Below, one piece after another: positions 40,555 to 47,603 of a DNA stretch of 52,647 nt. The position numbers and the translations under genes were made by a program. Numbering within the stretch: the stretch's first letter is position 1; every line of letters begins with the position of its first letter. Below the pieces are notes generated by a model, which was given only the letters and a program-made list of their open reading frames with translations, was not told where the DNA came from and ran no database searches. Location: NCBI GenBank assembly GCA_964598495.1, contig CAZRBY010000014.1:1-52647 (forward strand), written 5' to 3'. This DNA comes from Cacconaster sp964598495 (GTDB taxonomy: Bacteria > Bacteroidota > Bacteroidia > Bacteroidales > UBA932).

Positions 40555-43215
40555 ATGAAACGGGATGAAAGACTTGGGAAACTCTTCCTTATTGATGGAC
40601 ACGCACTAATATTCAGAATGTATTATGCTTTTCTGAGAAGGCCGATGGTCAACACCAAAGGCCGTGATACCTCAATCCTATTCGGTTTCACCAAATATCT
40701 GCTTGAACTTGTTTCCAGAGAAAAACCTACTCATATAGCGGTTGCCTTCGACCCTCCCGCAGAGACATTCAGACACAAAGTCTATCCCGAATACAAAGCC
40801 AACCGCGGCGAAACCCCGGAACTTGTGCGCAGCTCGCTTGAGCCTCTCATAGGTCTGCTTGATGCAATGGAGATCCCGGTGCTGATCACGCCAGGTTACG
40901 AGGCCGACGATGTAATTTCCACAATTGCCGTAAGAGGGGCTGCAAAAGGCTACGATGTCTATATGGTCACACCGGACAAGGATTTTGGACAGGTTATATC
41001 TGACCATATCTGGCAATACAAGCCGGGCAAGTCGGGTAACGAAAATGAAATTATCGGCAAGGAAGAGATTTGCGTCAAATATGGCATTAGCGATCCAAAA
41101 CAGATAATTGACATTCTGACCATCTGGGGAGACTCTTCCGACAACATAAAAGGCGTTTACGGTATAGGTGAAGTGGGTGCGAAGAAGCTCATTTCCCAAT
41201 ACGGCTCAATTGAAAACATTCTTGAAAATATCGACGAACTTACTCCAAAACAACGAAAGGGATTTGAAGAATCTGCGGATTATCTTCCTATGAGCAGATT
41301 TCTGGTGACAATCAAGACCGATGTGGATGTAAAGGTAAAAGAAGAGGATTTGCGCTGGAGTGCTTGCTTCAATGAAAAAGTAAGGGAGCTTTTCAATGAA
41401 TATGAATTCAATTCACTCAAATCGCTGCTGGCTGACGACACCTGCGACAAACATAATTATACGTCAGCCACGATTTCATTTAAGGAGGTAACTCCGGATG
41501 AGTTCGAAAAGCGCATTTCCGGTAAGGTAGCCCTAAGGTCGGGAGAGCGCATCATCCTCAGCGACGGAGAGTATTGTTGTACTCTTCCGCCGGAAAGTCC
41601 CATTGCGAAACGTATTCTCAGCAACCCCTCCATAGAAAAGATAGGATTTAACCTCAAAAGTACTATGCTGACTCTTATAGAGTACGATATCACTCTTGAG
41701 GGAGACCTTTATGATATCGAACTGATGCACTACTTGCTCAACCCTGAGCGGACCCATAAGTTGGAGATCCTCGTACAGGGCTACCTCAACGTGTCACTCG
41801 ATTCCCCCCTCTCCCATCCGGCACCGCAGGAGCAGCCGGTATTGGATCTTTTCTCCGCTTCCGAGACGGAAGGTACCGGTGATGAGGAACTGCAGATAGA
41901 GGCAGAGAGGCGTCTTATGCGGGAAGCAGTCGCATTATGGCAACTCTATGAGAAAATCTCAAAGGAGATGGATGAGGAATCTCTCAGTGATCTCTACAGA
42001 CGTATTGATATGCCGCTGATGGAGGTCCTTGCCCACATGGAGTACAATGGAGTAAGAATTGATACCGAGCAACTGCAAAGCTACAGCAAGGAGCTCTCCT
42101 CAGAACTTGCCATTATAGAGGAAGAAGCGCGTGTTCTCGCTGACGAGCCTCAGTTAAATGTCGCTTCCCCTAAACAGGTCGGAGTGGTTATTTTTGAAAA
42201 ACTGGCTCTCAATCCCAGGGCTAAGAAGAGGAAAAATGACAATTGGCCTACCGACGAGGAAACTCTCTTGGACCTCGCACATAAGCATCCGTTTGTGGAC
42301 AAAGTGCTTGAATACCGCTCACTGCGTAAGCTGATCTCGACTTATCTTGATCCGCTCCCGTCGCTGGTCAATCCCGGTACCGGACGTATCCACACAACAT
42401 TCAACCAGGCACTCACAGCCACGGGACGCCTCAGCAGTGTAAGGCCCAATCTCCAAAACATCCCGATCAGGACAGAACGCGGACAAAAGATCCGCATGGC
42501 CTTTGTTCCATCCAACGATGACGGATACATATTGTCTGCAGATTACTCGCAAATAGAACTGCGAATAATGGCCGAACTCAGCGGTGACAGCAGACTAATC
42601 GAAAGTTTTCTTCATGGAAACGACATTCATACTGCTACAGCCGCCGCCATATTTCATGTTTCACCCGAAGAGGTGACTAAGGAGCATCGCCGGCAGGCAA
42701 AAGTAGCCAATTTTGGCATCATATACGGTATCTCCTCATTCGGGCTCTCCCAAAGGCTCGGGATTCCCCGCAACGAGGCAAAAAATTTCATTACCAAATA
42801 TTTCGATACCTACCCGGGAGTAAGACGCTATATGGACAAATGTATCTCTGATGCACGTGGCAAAGGCTATGTTTCAACCATTTTCGGACGCAGGCGCTAT
42901 CTTCCGGACATTACTTCACGAAATCATGTGGTTAGGGGCCTGGCCGAGAGAAACGCTATCAATACACCTGTTCAGGGTAGTGCGGCAGACATAATAAAGC
43001 TCTCCATGATTAATGTCTTCCGCAGAATGAAGGCAGAAGGTCTAAAAAGCAAAATGGTACTGCAAGTGCACGACGAACTGGTATTTGATGTTATCCCTTC
43101 GGAGCTGAACCGGCTCTGCGACATAGTTAAACAAGAGATGGAAAGTGTGGTACAGCTCTCCATTCCACTTACAACAGAATGCAGTTATGGCAAAAATTGG
43201 CTCGAAGCACAGTAA
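40555..43215 (+). CDS. polA: DNA polymerase I (proofreading domain degenerate)
   Basis: An 886-residue enzyme for repair and Okazaki-fragment maturation. The 5' nuclease domain (1-300) has FLIDGHALIFRMYYAF, VTPDKDFGQV and GDSSDNIKGVYGIG. The central domain (about 310-450) lacks the Asp/Glu metal ligands of active 3'-5' exonucleases (no DxE, and NLKSTML in place of the usual NxxxD). The polymerase domain has SADYSQIELRI near residue 663, RRQAKVANFGIIYG and LQVHDELVFD near residue 838. The start at 40555 follows the TACATTTG element by 4 nt. The gene ends 29 bp inside the sigma-factor gene. Confidence 0.95.
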   Translation: MKRDERLGKLFLIDGHALIFRMYYAFLRRPMVNTKGRDTSILFGFTKYLLELVSREKPTHIAVAFDPPAETFRHKVYPEYKANRGETPELVRSSLEPLIGLLDAMEIPVLITPGYEADDVISTIAVRGAAKGYDVYMVTPDKDFGQVISDHIWQYKPGKSGNENEIIGKEEICVKYGISDPKQIIDILTIWGDSSDNIKGVYGIGEVGAKKLISQYGSIENILENIDELTPKQRKGFEESADYLPMSRFLVTIKTDVDVKVKEEDLRWSACFNEKVRELFNEYEFNSLKSLLADDTCDKHNYTSATISFKEVTPDEFEKRISGKVALRSGERIILSDGEYCCTLPPESPIAKRILSNPSIEKIGFNLKSTMLTLIEYDITLEGDLYDIELMHYLLNPERTHKLEILVQGYLNVSLDSPLSHPAPQEQPVLDLFSASETEGTGDEELQIEAERRLMREAVALWQLYEKISKEMDEESLSDLYRRIDMPLMEVLAHMEYNGVRIDTEQLQSYSKELSSELAIIEEEARVLADEPQLNVASPKQVGVVIFEKLALNPRAKKRKNDNWPTDEETLLDLAHKHPFVDKVLEYRSLRKLISTYLDPLPSLVNPGTGRIHTTFNQALTATGRLSSVRPNLQNIPIRTERGQKIRMAFVPSNDDGYILSADYSQIELRIMAELSGDSRLIESFLHGNDIHTATAAAIFHVSPEEVTKEHRRQAKVANFGIIYGISSFGLSQRLGIPRNEAKNFITKYFDTYPGVRRYMDKCISDARGKGYVSTIFGRRRYLPDITSRNHVVRGLAERNAINTPVQGSAADIIKLSMINVFRRMKAEGLKSKMVLQVHDELVFDVIPSELNRLCDIVKQEMESVVQLSIPLTTECSYGKNWLEAQ

Positions 43216-43753
43216 CAGCGATGATTACACTCTTGTAATTGCTGCCGGCAACGGTGATCAAAAGGCATTTGCCGCCTTGTACGATAAATACCGCAGCGCA
43301 TTACTTGCATTCCTGCTCAAATATGTATCCATCACGGAAGATGCCGAAGATATTTGCCAAAGGAGTTTCGAGAAGGCATTCATGAATATTGGCAGGTATA
43401 ATCCACAATATGCATTCTCCACATGGCTCTATATCATAGCCCAGAATGAAGCGATAGATCATATTCGCAAAGCTCGCAATGCACTCAAATCCGTCTCTCT
43501 AAGTGGAGGTGACGCTGATTTGAGAGATGTATCCGTTACATACAGTCCTGAAGAAATGGTGATAATTAAACAGGATATGGATCATTTTACAACACGCATC
43601 CTCGACCTGCCGGAAAAATACCGCGAAGTAGCCAAACTTAGATTTCTTCGTGATTACGCTTACGAAGAGATTGCAAACGAGCTTCGGATTACCCTGGGTG
43701 CGGTAAAAACCAGGATCAACCGTGCAAAAAGTATTTTGAGGGAAACAATTTAG
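43187..43753 (+). CDS. ECF-type RNA polymerase sigma factor
   Basis: A protein of about 188 residues with the two domains of extracytoplasmic-function sigma factors. Region 2 (about 25-90) contains AFAALYDKYRSALLAFLLKY and DAEDICQRSFEKAF. Region 4 (about 120-180) contains LPEKYREVAKLRFLRDYAYE and IANELRITLGAVKTRINRAK (helix-turn-helix). There is no anti-sigma factor gene next to it. I place the start at 43187; the longer frame to 43145 is an out-of-family extension lying inside polA. It is 4 bp upstream of rsmG. Confidence 0.93.
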   Translation: MAKIGSKHSNSDDYTLVIAAGNGDQKAFAALYDKYRSALLAFLLKYVSITEDAEDICQRSFEKAFMNIGRYNPQYAFSTWLYIIAQNEAIDHIRKARNALKSVSLSGGDADLRDVSVTYSPEEMVIIKQDMDHFTTRILDLPEKYREVAKLRFLRDYAYEEIANELRITLGAVKTRINRAKSILRETI

Positions 43754-43757
43754 TGAA

Positions 43758-44375
43758 ATGGATAATATAATACGATATTTTCCCGATCTGACACCACTTC
43801 AGAAAGAGAGGCTTGCAGCACTCGAAGATCTCTATGTCGAATGGAATTCCAAGATCAATGTAATTTCAAGAAAGGACATCGGTTCATTTAAAACGCACCA
43901 TGTATTGCACAGTCTGGCTATCGCCAAGGCAGTACCATTCTCTCCCGACCGCTCAGTCTTAGACCTGGGTACCGGAGGAGGGTTTCCGGGAATTCCGCTT
44001 GCCATACTCTTTCCGGAAACAAAATTTACGCTTTGCGATTCCATCGGAAAGAAAATAAAAGTAGCTGATTGTGTAGCACAGTCACTTAGTTTGAAGAATG
44101 TCAGATGTCTCAACAGCAGGGCCGAAAATATAGGCGAAAGTTTTGACTATGTGGTATCACGTGCGGTAGCACGCCTCAGTGAACTTTATCCCTGGGTCAA
44201 GGATTCATACCGCAAATCAATCATCTGTCTCAAGGGTGGCGACCTGAAGAAGGAAATAATGGAATTTAAGAGAGTCTGTCGCATAAAAGGAGAATGTATC
44301 GATATCGTCGATATCACCTCTTTTTTCGAAGAAGAGTATTTTATAGAAAAAAAGATTGTTATAATCTCTCGATAA
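43758..44375 (+). CDS. rsmG: 16S rRNA (guanine-527-N7)-methyltransferase
   Basis: A 205-residue SAM-dependent enzyme that methylates G527 in 16S rRNA. It shows VEWNSKINVISRKD near residue 29, VLDLGTGGGFPGIPLAI (SAM loop, near 71-87) and a following FTLCDSIGKK. The end is the typical C-terminal strand set. It follows the sigma factor by 4 bp. The TTTG-N19-TACCTTTG promoter after it belongs to rpmH. Confidence 0.95.
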   Translation: MDNIIRYFPDLTPLQKERLAALEDLYVEWNSKINVISRKDIGSFKTHHVLHSLAIAKAVPFSPDRSVLDLGTGGGFPGIPLAILFPETKFTLCDSIGKKIKVADCVAQSLSLKNVRCLNSRAENIGESFDYVVSRAVARLSELYPWVKDSYRKSIICLKGGDLKKEIMEFKRVCRIKGECIDIVDITSFFEEEYFIEKKIVIISR

Positions 44376-44376
44376 A

Positions 44377-44407
44377 TTTGTATTTTGAAACAAAAACATT
44401 ACCTTTG
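44377..44407 (+). promoter_or_regulatory. Promoter of rpmH
   Basis: TTTG (44377-44380), exactly 19 nt, TACCTTTG (44400-44407), a full consensus match 36 bp upstream of the rpmH start. Confidence 0.85.
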
Positions 44408-44443
44408 CACTCCCAAATCCGGTAAATAATAAAATAATAGATA

Positions 44444-44596
44444 ATGAAACGTACATTTCAACCCTCACAGCGAAAAAGACGCAACAAACACGGATTTCGT
44501 GAGCGCATGTCCACTCCAAACGGGCGCCGTGTATTGGCAGCACGTAGGCGTCACGGACGCAAGAAACTTTCCGTATCGTCAGAGGAACTCTGGTAG
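44444..44596 (+). CDS. rpmH: 50S ribosomal protein L34
   Basis: A 50-residue gene opening MKRTFQPSQRKRRNKHGFRE, followed by the family's NGRRVLAARRRHGRKKL. The bases agree with L34 throughout. It stands alone between rsmG and mqnE with its own promoter and terminator; rnpA, its usual neighbour elsewhere, is absent here. Confidence 0.97.
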   Translation: MKRTFQPSQRKRRNKHGFRERMSTPNGRRVLAARRRHGRKKLSVSSEELW

Positions 44597-44623
44597 CATT
44601 TGAATACGGTTTGAAATGAGATA

Positions 44624-44650
44624 TAGACTGACTATGGTCGGTCTATTTTT
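44624..44650 (+). terminator. Terminator of rpmH
   Basis: The stem TAGACTGAC (44624-44632) / GTCGGTCTA (44637-44645) has one G-T pair and loop TATG, followed by TTTTT. Confidence 0.88.
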
Positions 44651-44670
44651 CATTATTAAGAATAGTTTGC

Positions 44671-45720
44671 ATGGAGCACACAAAAAGATATGGATTTAAC
44701 CGGTTACTGGAACTCTATTCAGCCGACCTGAACCAACTTCGTGCACTAGCACTGGCAGAGCGTGAGGCCAGATACGGACGAACCATTTTCTTCAACCGTA
44801 ACTTCCACATAGAGCCGAGCAACGTCTGCATACACAGATGCAGGTTCTGCTCCTACAGACGCGACAGCGAAGAGCAGCCGGGAGCATGGAGTATGGAACT
44901 TGATGAGGTCCGAGATTATTGTCTGCAAAAGTATAGAAAGGGCATCACCGAAGTGCACATCGTTGGTAGTGTACATCCTGAGAGAGATTTCAACTATTAC
45001 ATCTCCATAATCTCACTTGTGAGAGAGCTAATGCCGAAAGAAGTGGCTATTAAGGCTTATTCCGCCGTGGAAATAGACGATATGTGCATATCATCAGGAC
45101 TAACCCCAAAGCAGGTGTTGACTCAACTAAAAGAAGCAGGACTTGACGCTATTCCGGGAGGTGGCGCTGAGATCTTTGATAATTCGGTAAGAATGCAGAT
45201 ATGTCCGGACAAGACCTCATCAGAGCGTTATCTCGAGATTCACCGCACAGCCCACAGATTGGGAATCCCAACCAACTGCACGATGCTTTTCGGCCACATT
45301 GAGAGCAGGGAGCACAGGATTGCTCATATTCTGAAGCTGCGAGAACTTCAGGAGGAAACAGGCGGATTCAGCGCATTTATACCTCTCAAGTACTCCTGCT
45401 CCAACAACTCCCTTTCGGAAATCGGAGAGGTCTCACAGGAGGAAATTCTGCGTACAATTGCCATTTCGCGCCTCGCGCTGGACAATATTCCCCATATCAA
45501 GGCATATTGGCCTATGCTCGGCAAGAAAACCGGCATACTTGCCATGGAATATGGTGCCGATGACATGGACGGCACTATAGAAGACAGCACCAAAATCTAC
45601 AGCATGGCTGGTTCCGAGGAGCAGCATCCGACACTTACTGTGGAAGAACTAAGGGAACTGGCCTCCGCCTGCGGATTTCACATTAAAGAAAGAGACAGTT
45701 TTTACAGAATTATTTCTTAA
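44671..45720 (+). CDS. mqnE: Aminofutalosine synthase (radical SAM), menaquinone pathway
   Basis: A 349-residue radical SAM enzyme with the CxxxCxxC iron-sulfur motif at residues 53-60 (VCIHRCRFCSYRR). The C-terminal region EYGADDMDGTIEDSTKIYSM followed by AG favours MqnE over MqnC, whose equivalent differs. MqnE joins SAM and a chorismate-derived enolpyruvyl benzoate to give aminofutalosine. Presence of this gene points to the futalosine route for menaquinone. It is followed 9 bp later by the PASTA and rluD genes. Confidence 0.85.
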   Translation: MEHTKRYGFNRLLELYSADLNQLRALALAEREARYGRTIFFNRNFHIEPSNVCIHRCRFCSYRRDSEEQPGAWSMELDEVRDYCLQKYRKGITEVHIVGSVHPERDFNYYISIISLVRELMPKEVAIKAYSAVEIDDMCISSGLTPKQVLTQLKEAGLDAIPGGGAEIFDNSVRMQICPDKTSSERYLEIHRTAHRLGIPTNCTMLFGHIESREHRIAHILKLRELQEETGGFSAFIPLKYSCSNNSLSEIGEVSQEEILRTIAISRLALDNIPHIKAYWPMLGKKTGILAMEYGADDMDGTIEDSTKIYSMAGSEEQHPTLTVEELRELASACGFHIKERDSFYRIIS

Positions 45721-45729
45721 CTTCGCAAT

Positions 45730-46518
45730 ATGAAAATCAACTGGATTGCACGCAATATTCTACTGGCCGTCGGCATAATTGTCGCCGTTATCATAATAGC
45801 TTTCGGCTCTCTCAACATTATCACAAGACACAATAAGGAGCTGACGGTTCCTGATTTTACCAATATGTCCCTTGAGGATGCCCATAATCTTGCAGAAAAA
45901 CGAGAAGTACGTCTCGAAGTCACCGACTCCGTATTTGTCAAGCGCCTCGGCAGGGGCCATATCTTTTCACAGAATCCCGTTGCAGGCAGTAAAGTCAAGA
46001 AAGGCCGTCGTATTCTGATTACTATCAATGCCATCAACCCCCAGATGGTGGAAATGCCCTCTCTTGTGGGTTTTTCGCTTAGACAGGCAAAAACCGAACT
46101 CACCTCCAAAGGACTCAGTCTCGGATCGCTTATATATGTAGAAGACATTGCCACCAACAATGTGCTGGAACAGCGTTACCAAGGCAAACCCGTTGCTCCA
46201 AAGATGCTTCTCGAGAGCGAAAGCGAGATCGACCTCCTGCTCGGACTCAATCCTGAAGATTCACAGACTTATATCCCCCATCTGACCGGATATACATATC
46301 AGGTTGCAAAGGATTACATAATAGACAACTCTCTCAATGTGGGTATTGTAAGGTTTGATGAGACCGTCACCAGCTATTCCGACTCCCTTGATGCAGTGGT
46401 TTATAGCCAATCTCCGGCATTTTCGGAATCACTGCCCTTCGTGTGCGGCACAAAAGTGAGCATATATCTCACTAAAGACCAGTCCAAACTGGCAATCAAA
46501 CAGGATAATAATGAGTGA
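45730..46518 (+). CDS. PASTA-domain membrane protein
   Basis: A 262-residue protein with one N-terminal transmembrane helix (ILLAVGIIVAVIIIAF) and three PASTA modules outside (about 37-103, 105-175 and 178-250), each with a V-P-x-[FL] start such as TVPDFTNMSLEDA. PASTA domains bind uncrosslinked peptidoglycan. No kinase is fused to it. It overlaps rluD by 8 bp and follows mqnE by 9 bp; the PASTA-rluD pairing is common in Bacteroidetes. Confidence 0.92.
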   Translation: MKINWIARNILLAVGIIVAVIIIAFGSLNIITRHNKELTVPDFTNMSLEDAHNLAEKREVRLEVTDSVFVKRLGRGHIFSQNPVAGSKVKKGRRILITINAINPQMVEMPSLVGFSLRQAKTELTSKGLSLGSLIYVEDIATNNVLEQRYQGKPVAPKMLLESESEIDLLLGLNPEDSQTYIPHLTGYTYQVAKDYIIDNSLNVGIVRFDETVTSYSDSLDAVVYSQSPAFSESLPFVCGTKVSIYLTKDQSKLAIKQDNNE

Positions 46519-47569
46519 CCTGCCTACTGATTCCGATTTACTCCAGGATGAGGAGCAGGAGTTGTTTGAGCACTATCGCTTTGAGGCGGAAAAGGGCCTT
46601 ACTTTGCTGCGTGTGGACAAGTTTATAACTAACCGCATGGAGCAGACTTCCCGGCATCGCGTACAATTGGCAATTGACGCGGGCTATGTGCTGGTGAATG
46701 ACCGTACGGTAAAGGCCAACTACAAAGTCAAGCCACTTGATGTGGTCACCATCATGATGCCATATCAGAGGCGGGGATTTGAAGTACTACCTGAGCCTAT
46801 TCCACTGGGTATTCTCTATGAAGATGAGGACGTGCTTATAATAAACAAACCCCCGGGACTGGTGGTTCACCCAGGCCGCGGTCATGCAAGCGGCACTCTC
46901 GTCAATGCGTTGGCTTATCATCTGGGCATTTCGCCGAATAGCGATCAGATTGACGAAAGAATGGGAGTACTTGTTCACCGCCTTGACAAAGAGACATCCG
47001 GACTGCTTGTCGTGGCCAAGAACGAGGATGCGCAATTCCATCTGACAAAACAGTTTTTTGACCGTACGGTACAGCGGAAATATGTGGCACTTGTTTGGGG
47101 CAACGTTCAGGGAGATAGCGGTACAATCGAGGGTAATATCGGACGGGACCCCAATGACAGACTAAAATTCAAGGTTTTTTCAGATGAAGAGCAGGGAAAA
47201 CCTTCAATCACCCATTATAAAGTGATTGAAAGGTTCGGATATGTAACAATGGTGGAATGTAATCTAGAAACGGGACGCACGCATCAGATACGGGTCCACA
47301 TGAATCATATCGGCCATCCTCTCTTCAATGATGAGCGCTATGGCGGTGACAGGATACTGAAGGGCACAATCTATACAAAATACAGACAATTTATCGACAA
47401 TTGTTTCGCGCTGCTGCCGCGTCAAGCACTTCACGCTAAGAGCCTTGGATTTGTGCATCCACGTACGGGACGGGAGATGGTATTCGACTCCCCTATTCCA
47501 CCGGACATGACTGATCTGATCGAAAAATGGCGCAAATATGCAGGAGTTCGCGAACTCGAAGAGGAATAG
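46511..47569 (+). CDS. rluD: RluD-type 23S rRNA pseudouridine synthase
   Basis: A 352-residue enzyme. The N-terminal S4 domain (about 30-90) has RVDKFITNRM; the catalytic domain has the HRLDKETSGLLVVAKN motif with the active Asp near residue 158, and LETGRTHQIRVHMNHIGHPL. The RluD type modifies U1911, U1915 and U1917. It follows the PASTA gene with an 8-bp overlap. Confidence 0.93.
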   Translation: MSDLPTDSDLLQDEEQELFEHYRFEAEKGLTLLRVDKFITNRMEQTSRHRVQLAIDAGYVLVNDRTVKANYKVKPLDVVTIMMPYQRRGFEVLPEPIPLGILYEDEDVLIINKPPGLVVHPGRGHASGTLVNALAYHLGISPNSDQIDERMGVLVHRLDKETSGLLVVAKNEDAQFHLTKQFFDRTVQRKYVALVWGNVQGDSGTIEGNIGRDPNDRLKFKVFSDEEQGKPSITHYKVIERFGYVTMVECNLETGRTHQIRVHMNHIGHPLFNDERYGGDRILKGTIYTKYRQFIDNCFALLPRQALHAKSLGFVHPRTGREMVFDSPIPPDMTDLIEKWRKYAGVRELEEE

Positions 47570-47603
47570 GAGAAACCTGACTGCTATACAACTTTGGAGA
47601 TAG

